From: Onishia niordana
Lineage (GTDB): Bacteria > Pseudomonadota > Gammaproteobacteria > Pseudomonadales > Halomonadaceae
Assembly (NCBI RefSeq): GCF_004798965.1
Contig: NZ_SDSD01000002.1
Location: 1-64,000, forward strand
Length of the DNA: 64,000 bases
Direction of reading: 5' to 3'
How positions within the stretch are numbered: the first letter of the stretch is position 1; every line of letters begins with the position of its first letter. Position numbers and translations under genes: made by a program. The notes beneath the pieces are model-generated. The model saw only the letters and a list, made by a program, of their open reading frames with translations. It was not told where the DNA came from and made no database searches. Shown in pieces: positions 1-8,139 of this stretch.

Positions 1-315
1 AACAGTGTGGTTCGATGAGGCGAAAGACAGGATTCGACGACAGCTACCGCGAAGCGGTTTAGTTCAACAGGTATTAGGCAGCACGCTCGCTTATTGATTT
101 GAACGAGCGCGCGCGTTCAACATCCTTATGTCACCACAGCAACCCATTGATTTTTCTCTGTATTTTCGTCGACGAGGCTATATAACACCAATAAACGCGC
201 CTGCCGCTTTGGTCGTAAGCCGCCATCCATGGGTGATGTCCCCGCCATACGCCGAGCAACCTACCCTCTGTCCGACCATAGCCTTTCGCTTATAAAGGCA
301 CAACGGCGACGATGG
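1..315. other. Gene-free left edge
   Basis: I see no convincing gene here. The stretch contains an inverted repeat at 99-120 (listed separately) and A/T-richer sequence around 180-200. It lies downstream of the minus-strand DUF523 gene and probably upstream of a gene beyond the left edge. No tRNA fold was recognised. Confidence 0.5.
99..120. promoter_or_regulatory. Inverted repeat, possible operator
   Basis: The arms TTGAACG and CGTTCAA are perfect 7-bp complements separated by the 8-bp GC-alternating core AGCGCGCG. The form suits a dimeric repressor such as a TetR-family protein, but the gene it might control lies outside the window. The assignment is inference from symmetry alone. Confidence 0.3.
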
Positions 316-816
316 TCACAACCCGCGCTTTTCAACTCTCTTGCAGCGCCGTTCCACTTGCTCGAGTTCGAACTGGCTGAAGACCCGCACGCCGTGGCGT
401 TCGAGCAGGGCGGCGGTCATGCCTTGGCCAGGCACGCGGTGGACGGTGAAGCTGCCGTCGTAGAGGGTGCGGCTGCCGCAGGAGGGGCTGGCCTCGGTGA
501 GAATAGCGACGCGGATGCGATGTTGCTGGCACATCGCCAGCGCCTGCTCGGCACCGCTTAGGAAGGCTTGGCTGACATCTTCGCCGTCCCGGGCGATCAC
601 CCGAGCGGTACCGTCCAGCACCGCGACGCCTCCGCCGTCCTGGATCTCGGCGGGCGCGCGGGGAGTACTCAGGCCAGCCTGTACCTCGGGGCAGGCCGCC
701 ATCAGGCGCCCTTCCCGGCGCCAGCGCTCTAAGGTGGCATCATGCAGCGTCTTGGCGCCGCCGTCGTAGCGCACCGGCTGGCCAAGCAGGCAGGCGCTGA
801 TCAGTCGCTTTTCCAT
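316..816 (-). CDS. DUF523 family protein
   Basis: This 166-residue protein fits the DUF523 family in length and in its conserved cysteine-containing segments. These are ISACLLGQPVRYDG near the N-terminus, ACPEVQAGL around residue 41 and the SPSCGSRTLYDGSF block near residue 110. The biochemical role of the family is not established; the invariant cysteines hint at metal or thiol chemistry. There is no signal peptide or membrane segment, so it should be cytoplasmic. The ATG at 816 is the first start before the conserved core. It stands alone, 51 bp downstream of the HTH-GST gene on the same strand, and could be co-transcribed with it. Confidence 0.8.
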   Translation of the reverse strand: MEKRLISACLLGQPVRYDGGAKTLHDATLERWRREGRLMAACPEVQAGLSTPRAPAEIQDGGGVAVLDGTARVIARDGEDVSQAFLSGAEQALAMCQQHRIRVAILTEASPSCGSRTLYDGSFTVHRVPGQGMTAALLERHGVRVFSQFELEQVERRCKRVEKRGL

Positions 817-867
817 GAACGCTAGCCTGCCATGCCATACCGGCGCATGGGAATATCAGTTACCGCC

Positions 868-1902
868 TCAGGCCCCCTGCGCCACGGCCTGCTGGAGGAA
901 GGCCTCGCAACGCTGACGCGCTGGGCGCTCATTAAGGCCAGCACAGTAAGCCTCGAACTCCGGGCGCCAGGGGATCGAGCCGAACTGCAGGCCCCAGCTG
1001 AGATGCGCCCCCACATAGATATCCGCAGCACTGAAGGTGTCTCCGGCGATATAGCGCTTGCCGGCGAGTGCGCCTGCCAGCGTGTCGAGCACCGTTTGAA
1101 GGCTGCCGCAGCCAAGCTGCATCTGCTGTTGTTCGGTGGGATAGACCCCGAGCAGGCCATTGAGGGAGACGGCGGTTTCCAGCGGACCGGCGGCGAAGAA
1201 CAGCCAGCGGTAGTAGTCGCCCCGATACGCCGGCGGCGGCGCCAGGCCGGCCTCGGGGAAAGCATCGGCAAGATAGGCACAGATGGCGGCAGTCTCGGTG
1301 ACCACCACATCGCCGTGGCTGATCGCCGGCACCTTGCCCATCGGGTTGAGCGCCAGGTAGTCCGGCTCCTTCATGGTCGTGCCATACTCCAGCACCACCA
1401 TGCGATAGGCCACGCCGAGTTCCTCGAGCATCCAGTGGACGATGCTTCCCCGCGACAAGGGGTTGGTATAGAAGACCAGTTCGGCTGATGGCGCGTGCTC
1501 GTCCGTGAACGCATGCGTAACAGGCTCAGCAACGACCCGATCAACGCCTGCCAGGCGCTGGGCCGGCTCATCGGACAAGGCATCGACCATCTTGCCGCGC
1601 AACTGTGCGGCCGGGGCAGCCAATGGGCCTGCCGAGTCTTCGGCCTTGCCAAGCCCCAACGCCAATGCATCGAGCTCGTCGTCGGTCAACATTAAGGCCG
1701 GCAGCAACACGCCGGGGGCCAGCGCATAACCGGTGCCAGGAACATGCTCGATATCAGCGCCTACCGCTTTCAGGACGGCAACATCCTGATAAAGAGTCCG
1801 CAGCGAAATACCCAGCGTCTCGGCAAGCGCCGTGCCGCTGACCGGTTCTCCATGGCGGCGCATCAAACTGACAAGATCCTGAAGGCGAGTCTTACGGGAC
1901 AT
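868..1902 (-). CDS. HTH regulator / glutathione S-transferase fusion
   Basis: The 344-residue product joins two unrelated modules. Residues 1-65 form a DeoR/YafY-type winged helix (RKTRLQDLVSLMRRH, then LAETLGISLRTLYQDVAVLKAVGADI). A short linker follows through residue ~140 where a WYL domain is normally found. From about residue 143 (ELVFYTNPLSRGSIVHWMLEEL) a complete GST follows: a thioredoxin-like half with NPMGKVPAI and ETAAICAYLAD, then the all-helical half with AGDTFSAADIYVG. The start at 1902 is chosen because GAGGAG sits 9 bases upstream; an in-frame ATG 23 codons earlier lacks one. It may sense an electrophile or thiol ligand through the GST fold, but that is inference. The frame is continuous, so a sequencing artefact is unlikely. 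Confidence 0.8.
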   Translation of the reverse strand: MSRKTRLQDLVSLMRRHGEPVSGTALAETLGISLRTLYQDVAVLKAVGADIEHVPGTGYALAPGVLLPALMLTDDELDALALGLGKAEDSAGPLAAPAAQLRGKMVDALSDEPAQRLAGVDRVVAEPVTHAFTDEHAPSAELVFYTNPLSRGSIVHWMLEELGVAYRMVVLEYGTTMKEPDYLALNPMGKVPAISHGDVVVTETAAICAYLADAFPEAGLAPPPAYRGDYYRWLFFAAGPLETAVSLNGLLGVYPTEQQQMQLGCGSLQTVLDTLAGALAGKRYIAGDTFSAADIYVGAHLSWGLQFGSIPWRPEFEAYCAGLNERPARQRCEAFLQQAVAQGA

Positions 1903-2345
1903 GTGGTCGGTCTCCTCGAGTTGCTGGCATTCCCGCCAGCGCAACGACTGATTGCTCAACATATGATGCAAGGGGCTGATACACGGGGCTTAGGCAAAGC
2001 CCGATGACAAAGGACCGACGATAAGGGCCCATCACCATCATCTCTGTGTTAATCGCCGCCTGGTCGCGGCCATCATGCGCCCGAGCGGTGTGCACTTCCA
2101 GTGCGGGTATTCGTTCCGGCCAGTGGCACTCGTCGCGAAACGGCGCAGTTGTCTTGGCCCTTCACAGGCGCCATCACATGGCATTCAGCCAGCGCGAGGC
2201 AAATGGTCACTACAGACTAGCAGCAAGCGCCAAGAAGCAGATGAATGTTTATCCCATACGGCGGTGGCATCTCATGGCCTCGTACATCACGAGCACGCGT
2301 TAGGGGGCTGCAGACACCCCACCGCGAGGATATTGGCTCTGAGTC
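1903..2345. other. Gene-free spacer
   Basis: These 443 bp separate the HTH-GST gene from the cell wall hydrolase. Short open frames exist on both strands, but none has a ribosome binding site or a recognisable domain. The promoter of the HTH-GST gene should lie near 1903-2000. Nothing else was recognised. Confidence 0.5.
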
Positions 2346-2951
2346 TCAGGGCCTGTAGAAGACAAAATCACCGATCCTGGCCGTTTCGGTGAACTCTGCC
2401 GCCCAATAAGGAGAAATGGTGCGTTGATGAAAGAACATCGCCCCATTGGTGTCGTCGTCTAACTCACCATTGAGCGCCTGGCGGGCGACTTCCTTGACGA
2501 TATCGTAGCGCTGCGGCTCCAGGACATAATCCCCCCGGCCATCGCACCACCATGAGAACTGACAGTAGCCCTGCTCACCGCCCTGCTTGACCACACCGCA
2601 GATGGTGTCCGGAAAGCTAGCATCACCTAACCGATTCATCACCACATGCGCCACAGCCGCCATGTCTTTGGGCGTTTCTCCCTTCGCTTCCCAGTAGATG
2701 GCCCGCGCGAAGCAGGTAATTGCATCGTCCAGGGGCTCGGCCCCGGTTGGATCCACGGCGTCGATCCCCGTCCGCGTGATGGCCACGGCCGGCGTCTCAT
2801 CGCCACCGTCGACAATGCTTTGCTCAAGTTGCTCGGCCTTTTCCTCAGCAATTTCAGCACGCTTTTCAAGATCGGCCGCCATGACCGGGCTCGCGACTAC
2901 CAGCATCGCCAAGCAGAGCGCCATAAAGAACGCCAGAACTGAGTGGTACAT
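2346..2951 (-). CDS. Cell wall hydrolase, SleB-type
   Basis: The 201-residue protein begins with a hydrophobic export signal (residues 1-25, ending near VMAADLEK). A short charged helical stretch (residues 28-45, AEIAEEKAEQLEQ) follows. The remainder is a Hydrolase_2 (SleB) domain with the hallmarks ARAIYWEAKGE, VVMNRLGDASFPDTICGVV and QFSWWCDG. SleB-type enzymes act on peptidoglycan; here the protein would be periplasmic. The glutamate in YWEAKGE is the expected catalytic acid. The gene is monocistronic, flanked by a terminator downstream of the neighbouring acyl-CoA dehydrogenase. A role in cell wall turnover is inferred from the family. Confidence 0.85.
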   Translation of the reverse strand: MYHSVLAFFMALCLAMLVVASPVMAADLEKRAEIAEEKAEQLEQSIVDGGDETPAVAITRTGIDAVDPTGAEPLDDAITCFARAIYWEAKGETPKDMAAVAHVVMNRLGDASFPDTICGVVKQGGEQGYCQFSWWCDGRGDYVLEPQRYDIVKEVARQALNGELDDDTNGAMFFHQRTISPYWAAEFTETARIGDFVFYRP

Positions 2952-3041
2952 GATGAACCCTCCTCACTACGTCTCTGCGGCGCCATGCCGTAGATAGTTC
3001 ACGTGATGATACTCCCCGGAAGCCATATCCGTGAGGCTACC

Positions 3042-3083
3042 AAAAAAAACGGCGAACCTCTTTTCGGCTTGAGAGGTTCGCCG
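3042..3083 (-). terminator. Rho-independent terminator of the acyl-CoA dehydrogenase gene
   Basis: On the minus strand an 11-bp perfect stem (CGGCGAACCTC with its complement) with a 12-base loop is followed by a run of eight T residues. It lies about 100 bp past the stop codon at 3185. Confidence 0.9.
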
Positions 3084-3107
3084 TGGAAGGGTCAGAGCGC
3101 CTGACCG

Positions 3108-3167
3108 AGAGAGACAGTAGTAAGAAAGTCAGTCGTAAGAGAGACAGTCGTCAGAGAGACAGTCGTA
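3108..3167. repeat. Four 15-bp tandem repeats
   Basis: Four consecutive units of 15 bp, near AGAGAGACAGTCGTA, fill 60 bp between the dehydrogenase stop codon and its terminator. Unit 2 differs at two positions, and units 1 and 3 at one each from unit 4. They would be transcribed in the 3' untranslated region. No function is evident. Confidence 0.85.
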
Positions 3168-3184
3168 GGCTGTTGCGACGCCGC

Positions 3185-5002
3185 TCAGATCTCGAAGCCG
3201 AGGCCGAAGTCCGCAGCGGAGGTCGCCATCAGCGAGGCCCCACCGGCCTTGATCATCTCGGCATGGGCACGGGTACGCGGCAGCAGGCGCTGATAGAAGA
3301 AGCGCGCGGTATCGAGCTTGGCCCGGTAAAAGGCGTCCTCATCACCGCCAAGCGCCTGCTGTGCCTGCCTGGCGGCGCGGGCGAACAGGTAAGCAAGCGT
3401 CACGTAACCCGCGTACATCAGGTAATCGACACTTGCCGCGCCCACCTCTTCGCGATCACTCATCGCTTTCATGCCCACGCCCATGGTCAGCTCGCCCCAT
3501 TCGGCGTTGAGCCTGGCAAGCGGCTCGACGAACTCAGCCAGGGCCGGGGTGCCGGCCTCGGCCTTGCAGAACTGATGGATCTCCTTGGTGAAGACCTTGA
3601 GGGTCTCGCCCTGGCTCATCAGTACCTTGCGACCCAACAGATCGAGCGCCTGGATGCCGGTGGTGCCTTCGTAGAGGCGAGTGATGCGAGCATCACGCAC
3701 CAGCTGCTCCATGCCCCATTCCTGAATGAAGCCGTGGCCGCCGAACACCTGCACGCCTTCGTTCGTCGCCTCGAAGCCGACCTCGGTGAGGAAGGCCTTA
3801 ACGATCGGCGTCAGCAGGCCGAGCAGCGTCTCGGCCCGCTCGCGCTCGGCCGGGTCTGTTGCTTGCTCGACCAGGTCGACCATCTGGGCGGTGTACATCA
3901 CCAGCATCCGGCCGCCCTCGGCGAAGGCCTTCTGGGTCAGCAGCATACGCCGCACATCCGGGTGCACGATGATCGGATCGGCGGGCTTGTCTTCGGCCTT
4001 GGCGCCAGACAGCGCCCGCATCTGCAGGCGATCGCGGGCATAAGCCAGCGAATTCTGGAAACTTGCCTCCATGAGGCCAAGGCCCTGGATACCCACGCCG
4101 ATCCGCGCCACGTTCATCATGGTGAACATGCAGGAAAGCCCCTTGTGGGGCCGGCCCACCAGATAGCCCCGAGCGCCGTCGAAGTTCATCACACAGGTCG
4201 CGTTGCCGTGGATGCCCATCTTGTGCTCAAGCGACCCACAGGAGACGCCGTTGCGCGCGCCAGGATTGCCGTTTTCGTCTGGCAAGTTCTCTGGCAAGTA
4301 CTTGGGCACCACGAACAGAGAGATGCCCTTGGACCCTTCCGGGGCGTCGGGCAGCTTGGCGAGCACCAGGTGCACGATGTTCTCGGCCAGGTTGTGATCG
4401 CCCGCCGAGATGAAGATCTTGGTGCCGGTGATGTCATAGCCGCCATCGTCGGCCGGTACCGCCCGGGTCTTGATTAGCCCCAGATCGGTACCGCAGTGAG
4501 ACTCGGTCAGGCACATGGTGCCGGTCCACACACCTTCGACCAGCTTGGTCAGGTAGGTGGCCTTCTGCTCGTCACTGCCATGATGGCGCAAGGCATCGGC
4601 AGCGCCGTGGGAGAGCCCCGGGTACATGCCCCAGGCCAGGTTGGTGGCGCAGGTCATCTCGGAGAGCGCCATGCCCAGCGAATGCGGCAAGCCCTGGCCG
4701 CCGAACTCCGGCTCGGCGGCAAGGCCTGGCCAGCCGCCCTCGACATACTGTTGGTAGGCTTCCTTGAAGCCTCGGGGTGCCTTGACCTCGCCGCCTTCCA
4801 GCAGACAGCCCTCGCGATCGCCACTCTGGTTGATCGGCAGCAGCACCTCGCGGGAGAAGCGCGCGCCCTCCTCGAGAATCGCGCCCACCACATCGGGGGT
4901 GGCGTCCTCGCCGCCCGGCAGCCGCGCGTAGTGGCCGGGGAAGTCCAGCAGTTCGTCCATCACGAAACGCATGTCGCGCAGGGGGGCCTGATAGTCGGGC
5001 AT
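3185..5002 (-). CDS. Acyl-CoA dehydrogenase, long C-terminal-domain type
   Basis: The 605-residue protein belongs to the ~600-residue acyl-CoA dehydrogenases that carry an extra C-terminal helical domain. It should oxidise an acyl-CoA to the 2-enoyl-CoA with FAD in the cytoplasm. Visible signatures are CLTESHCGTDLG (flavin/substrate loop), FGGHGFIQEWG, and RLYEGTTGIQALDLLGRK, whose glutamate is the expected catalytic base. The start at 5002 follows AGGAG with 8-base spacing, and MPDYQAPLRDMRF is the usual beginning of this family. Two PsrA-like boxes lie 48 and 88 bp upstream, implying induction by long-chain fatty acids. Some relatives (DmdC) act on methylmercaptopropionyl-CoA, so the substrate is uncertain. 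Confidence 0.9.
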   Translation of the reverse strand: MPDYQAPLRDMRFVMDELLDFPGHYARLPGGEDATPDVVGAILEEGARFSREVLLPINQSGDREGCLLEGGEVKAPRGFKEAYQQYVEGGWPGLAAEPEFGGQGLPHSLGMALSEMTCATNLAWGMYPGLSHGAADALRHHGSDEQKATYLTKLVEGVWTGTMCLTESHCGTDLGLIKTRAVPADDGGYDITGTKIFISAGDHNLAENIVHLVLAKLPDAPEGSKGISLFVVPKYLPENLPDENGNPGARNGVSCGSLEHKMGIHGNATCVMNFDGARGYLVGRPHKGLSCMFTMMNVARIGVGIQGLGLMEASFQNSLAYARDRLQMRALSGAKAEDKPADPIIVHPDVRRMLLTQKAFAEGGRMLVMYTAQMVDLVEQATDPAERERAETLLGLLTPIVKAFLTEVGFEATNEGVQVFGGHGFIQEWGMEQLVRDARITRLYEGTTGIQALDLLGRKVLMSQGETLKVFTKEIHQFCKAEAGTPALAEFVEPLARLNAEWGELTMGVGMKAMSDREEVGAASVDYLMYAGYVTLAYLFARAARQAQQALGGDEDAFYRAKLDTARFFYQRLLPRTRAHAEMIKAGGASLMATSAADFGLGFEI

Positions 5003-5048
5003 CTCACATACTCCTGAAAGCATTCGCCACGCGGCAGCTGCCGCCATA

Positions 5049-5066
5049 TTCAAACATTCGTTTGAA
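5049..5066 (-). promoter_or_regulatory. PsrA-like operator 1
   Basis: TTCAAAC-ATTC-GTTTGAA is a perfect 7-bp-arm inverted repeat matching the published PsrA core (G/C)AAAC-N2-4-GTTT(G/C). It sits 47 bp upstream of the dehydrogenase start codon. No psrA gene is in the window. Confidence 0.65.
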
Positions 5067-5089
5067 AGTATCCAGCCACCCGCCAACAG

Positions 5090-5105
5090 TCAAGCGTTCG
5101 TTTGA
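5090..5105 (-). promoter_or_regulatory. PsrA-like operator 2
   Basis: TCAAGC-GTTC-GTTTGA repeats operator 1 with one changed base in the left arm. Its first base lies exactly 40 bp from the equivalent base of operator 1 (5050), so both would face the same side of the helix. Confidence 0.5.
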
Positions 5106-5218
5106 TTACTCGCTCACCACCTTGGTCGCACTCCGTAGAAGAAGGCATGAATAAGCGCGACTTACGGCAAACGCAAGAATAGACAGCGTCAGATGCGTGG
5201 GCATCCGACACCAGACAG

Positions 5219-5270
5219 AGAGCCGTCAGCCAGCCCGAGACGATAGAGCCGTCAGCCGGCCCGAGGCGAG
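5219..5270. repeat. Two 26-bp tandem repeats
   Basis: A 26-bp unit beginning AGAGCCGTCAGCC is present twice head to tail with three mismatches. It lies just after the SDR stop codon, between that gene and the dehydrogenase promoter. Confidence 0.8.
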
Positions 5271-5274
5271 AGCC

Positions 5275-6033
5275 CTATTGCATGCGGATGCCGCCATCGA
5301 GGCGGATCACCTCACCATTCATCATCACGTTGGTGATGATCTGCTCGGCGAGGCTCGCGAACTCAGAGGGCTTGCCCAGGCGTTTGGGGAAAGGCACGGC
5401 GGCAGACAGAGACACCACGGCATCCTCGGGTATGCCACTCATCATCGGCGTCTCGAAGACCCCGGGAGCGATGCTCATCACCCGGATGCCGTGACGCGAG
5501 AGCTCGCGGGCCAGTGGCAATGTCATGCCCACAACGCCTGCCTTGGAGGCGCTGTAGGCGGCTTGGCCCACCTGGCCATCGAAGGCGGCCACCGAGGCGG
5601 TGGTGACGATCACGCCACGCTCGCCGTCCTCGCCCGGGGTGTTTCCTGCCATGGCCGCGGCGGCCAGACGCATGACGTTAAAGGTGCCGACCAGGTTGAT
5701 CTCGACGGTGCGCGCATAGCTGGCGAGATCGGCGGGATTGCCTTCCCGATCAATCAACTTGGCCACACTGACGACACCGGCGCAATGTACGACGCCGTGC
5801 AGCCCTCCCATGGACACGGCAAGGTCGACGACAGCCTGGATATCGGCCTCTTGGGTCACATCGCCCCGACAGGCCGTTGCCGAATCCCCAAGGCGACTGG
5901 CCAGCTCGTCCACGGCCTCGTTCAGGTCGCACAGCACAACCCGGGCGCCACCAGCGACCAGGCGCTCAGCAGTGGCGGCACCCAGCCCCGAGGCAGCACC
6001 GGTGATCAGAAAGGTGCGTTGATTAACCTGCAT
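5275..6033 (-). CDS. SDR-family 3-hydroxyacyl-CoA dehydrogenase
   Basis: The 252-residue protein is a classical short-chain dehydrogenase. TGAASGLG (residues 9-16) binds NAD(H), VVHCAGVV is the NAG-type motif, and the YSASK segment supplies the catalytic tyrosine and lysine. Overall it resembles HSD10-like 3-hydroxy-2-methylbutyryl-CoA dehydrogenases of isoleucine and fatty acid breakdown, including [12 protein letters not shown]. The start at 6033 has GGAGGAG at good spacing; an upstream in-frame ATG at 6069 lacks one. A LiuR-like palindrome lies 43 bp upstream. With the neighbouring dehydrogenase and thiolase it can complete a beta-oxidation-type spiral. The exact chain specificity cannot be read from sequence. 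Confidence 0.88.
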   Translation of the reverse strand: MQVNQRTFLITGAASGLGAATAERLVAGGARVVLCDLNEAVDELASRLGDSATACRGDVTQEADIQAVVDLAVSMGGLHGVVHCAGVVSVAKLIDREGNPADLASYARTVEINLVGTFNVMRLAAAAMAGNTPGEDGERGVIVTTASVAAFDGQVGQAAYSASKAGVVGMTLPLARELSRHGIRVMSIAPGVFETPMMSGIPEDAVVSLSAAVPFPKRLGKPSEFASLAEQIITNVMMNGEVIRLDGGIRMQ

Positions 6034-6075
6034 GATGTCTCTCCTCCAATGGTCGCTCTTCCCGGCCACATCTAG

Positions 6076-6091
6076 TTAACGTTAACGTCAA
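6076..6091 (-). promoter_or_regulatory. LiuR-like palindrome
   Basis: On the minus strand TTGACGTTAACGTTAA is a 16-bp palindrome with a single mismatched pair, and it lies 43 bp before the SDR start. Its form resembles sites reported for the MerR-family regulator LiuR of branched-chain amino acid breakdown in gammaproteobacteria. The match to LiuR is from memory of the motif and is tentative. Confidence 0.45.
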
Positions 6092-6177
6092 ATGATAAGT
6101 TAGCAGCATGAACAGGCCAAGCAAGTGCGTGTTCACCTTTGTCTATCCTATCCACAAGGGGCGCATGGGAAGGTATC

Positions 6178-6216
6178 GGTGAAAGGTCTTGGTGAAAGGT
6201 CTTGGTGAAAGGTATC
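6178..6216. repeat. Three 13-bp tandem repeats
   Basis: The unit GGTGAAAGGTCTT occurs twice exactly and a third time with three changed bases at the end. It lies immediately downstream of the TetR gene stop. Confidence 0.85.
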
Positions 6217-6227
6217 AGCGCGGCGAA

Positions 6228-6815
6228 TCAGGCGGGGGTCTTTACTGGCGCGCCCAGCATGTCGATCAGTTCGCCTGCCAACGCCTCCGGCGAGTGAACA
6301 CCGTCGGGGTCATACCACCGCACCGTCCAGTTCAGCGCTCCGAGCACGAAACGCGAGACCAGGAACTTGTCACCACGGATAAGTCCCGCCTCGAGTGCCT
6401 CGCCGATCACCTCTTGCCAGAGCTGCTCGTAGGCATCGCGCAGGTGGCTAAGATGATCGCGGGAGTCGCCGTCCAGCCGCCGCCACTCGTAGAGGGCGAC
6501 GACGTGGGCGTTACGGTCGGTCAGCAGGGTCTGGAGGTGAGCCCGCGCCATGGCATGCAGGCGCATTTCTGCATCGTTATCACATTGGGCAAGGGCCTCG
6601 TGAGCAATCGCGAGGGCGTTGTGGGTGCCCTCTTCAATCACCGCGCAGAGGATGGCCTGCTTGTCGCGAAAGTGATGGAAAAGGCTGCCCGACTTGATGC
6701 CCATCTCCTGGGCCAGCATGCGCACCGTGGTGCGATCGAAGCCTTCCTGCACGAACAGGTGGGCGGCGACGCGAATCAGTTCCTGGCGCCGCGGCGAGTC
6801 ATTCACTACGTTCAT
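6228..6815 (-). CDS. TetR family transcriptional regulator
   Basis: The 195-residue protein has the TetR N-terminal helix-turn-helix (residues ~10-55, RQELIRVAAHLFVQEGFDRTTVRMLAQEMGI and SGSLFHHFRDKQAIL) and a variable ligand-binding half. TetR regulators next to thiolases and acyl-CoA dehydrogenases usually sense acyl-CoA esters, so it probably controls the divergent thiolase and perhaps the SDR gene; that is inference. The start is uncertain. ATG at 6815 gives the expected N-terminus but has no good ribosome binding site, and a TTG at 6878 is possible. The protein ends with a family-typical helix containing LGALNWTVRWY. Confidence 0.85.
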   Translation of the reverse strand: MNVVNDSPRRQELIRVAAHLFVQEGFDRTTVRMLAQEMGIKSGSLFHHFRDKQAILCAVIEEGTHNALAIAHEALAQCDNDAEMRLHAMARAHLQTLLTDRNAHVVALYEWRRLDGDSRDHLSHLRDAYEQLWQEVIGEALEAGLIRGDKFLVSRFVLGALNWTVRWYDPDGVHSPEALAGELIDMLGAPVKTPA

Positions 6816-6912
6816 CGCATTTACACTAGCGCTTGCTTGGTTAGCCTTGAGAAGACCATAGCCCCCATCTGCGGTCAACGGCCACGGCCCGCGATCGCCA
6901 AGGAGTCATACC
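6816..6912. promoter_or_regulatory. Divergent promoter region, TetR gene / thiolase
   Basis: This 97-bp space separates divergent start codons. It contains the partly symmetric sequence CTAGCGCTTGCTTGGTTAG (6825-6843), of the kind bound by TetR-family acyl-CoA sensors, and AGGAG 7 bases before the thiolase ATG. Operator assignment is inference. Confidence 0.4.
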
Positions 6913-8100
6913 ATGTCCTCAAACCACGAGATCGTGATCCTGGCCGCCACTCGCACGCCGATGGGTGGCATGCTCGGCAGCTTGTCGAGCCTCACCGCAC
7001 CGGAGCTAGGTGCCACCGCCATCCGGGCGGCCCTTTCCCAGGCCGGCGTCGATGCCGCCGCTATCGACGAAGGCCTCTTCGGCTGCGTGTTGCCGGCGGG
7101 GGTCAAGCAAGGCCCCGCGCGCCAGGCGATGCGACAGGCAGGCGTGCCCGACGGTGTCGGCGCCACCACCATCAACAAGCTGTGTGGCTCCGGCATGAAG
7201 GCCACCATGCTGGCCCACGACCTGATACGCGCCGGCAGTGGTGAGCTGGTGCTGGCAGGCGGCATGGAATCGATGTCCAATGCACCTCACGTACTCACCA
7301 AGGCTCGCCGCGGCTATCGTCTGGGCCATGGTGAACTCAAGGATCACATGTTCCTGGATGGCCTCGAGGATGCCGAGACCGGTCAGCTGATGGGCGCGTT
7401 CGCGCAGAATATCGCCGACCAGCGAGGCTACAGCCGCGAGCGCATGGACGACTTCGCGATCGCCTCCCTGGAGCGCGCCATGACCGCCCACGAGGCCGGC
7501 CACCTGCAAGGTGAGCTGACGCCGGTCACGTTAAGCGGTCGCGGTGGCGAGAGTGTGGTGGATCACGATGAGCAGCCCTTCCAGGCGCGGCTCGACAAGA
7601 TCCGCGATCTGCGCCCGGCCTTCGCCAAGGACGGTACCATCACCGCCGCCAACGCCAGTTCGATCTCCGATGGCGCCTCAGCGCTGGTGCTTTCCAGCCG
7701 TGAAGCCGCCAAGGCCCATGGCGCCCGCCCGCTGGCCCGGATTCTCGGCCACAGCACCCACTCCCAGCACCCCAGCGAGTTCACCATCGCCCCGGTGGGT
7801 GCCATCGACACGCTGCTGAAACGCCTCGATTGGAAAGTGGATGACGTCGATCTGTTCGAGATCAACGAAGCCTTCGCGGTGGTCACCCTGCTCGCCATGG
7901 ATGGACTCGACATTCCACACAACAAGGTCAACATCTTCGGCGGCGCCTGTGCTCAGGGCCACCCGATCGGCTCCACCGGCTCGCGGATCATCGCCACCCT
8001 GATCAATGCCCTGCGCGTGACCGGCGGCAAGCGTGGCATCGCCAGCCTGTGTATCGGTGGCGGCGAGGCCACCGCCCTGGCCGTGGAGCTATGTGACTGA
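6913..8100 (+). CDS. Acetyl-CoA C-acyltransferase (thiolase)
   Basis: The 395-residue protein is a full-length thiolase that cleaves 3-ketoacyl-CoA, or condenses two acetyl-CoA. The acylated cysteine is Cys91 in NKLCGSGMKA. The NEAFAVV motif, the GHPIGSTGSRI histidine block and the second cysteine in CIGGGEATA near the C-terminus are all present. AGGAG precedes the ATG by 7 bases. It is transcribed away from the TetR regulator and is the last step of the oxidation pathway encoded by its neighbours. Whether it acts mainly in degradation or as an acetoacetyl-CoA synthase for polyhydroxyalkanoate cannot be settled from sequence. Confidence 0.92.
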   Translation: MSSNHEIVILAATRTPMGGMLGSLSSLTAPELGATAIRAALSQAGVDAAAIDEGLFGCVLPAGVKQGPARQAMRQAGVPDGVGATTINKLCGSGMKATMLAHDLIRAGSGELVLAGGMESMSNAPHVLTKARRGYRLGHGELKDHMFLDGLEDAETGQLMGAFAQNIADQRGYSRERMDDFAIASLERAMTAHEAGHLQGELTPVTLSGRGGESVVDHDEQPFQARLDKIRDLRPAFAKDGTITAANASSISDGASALVLSSREAAKAHGARPLARILGHSTHSQHPSEFTIAPVGAIDTLLKRLDWKVDDVDLFEINEAFAVVTLLAMDGLDIPHNKVNIFGGACAQGHPIGSTGSRIIATLINALRVTGGKRGIASLCIGGGEATALAVELCD

Positions 8101-8111
8101 ACAGTCCATTG

Positions 8112-8139
8112 CGGCGATGGCACTACGGTGCCATCGCCG
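8112..8139. terminator. Hairpin between convergent genes
   Basis: A perfect 12-bp stem (CGGCGATGGCAC) with a TACG loop lies between the thiolase stop and the end of the convergent AsmA-like gene, whose stop codon it overlaps. There is no T-tract on either strand, so termination efficiency is uncertain. Confidence 0.5.

Noticed and set aside
3083..4477. A 464-codon plus-strand frame
   Set aside because: Antisense to the acyl-CoA dehydrogenase, with unnatural composition; not a gene.
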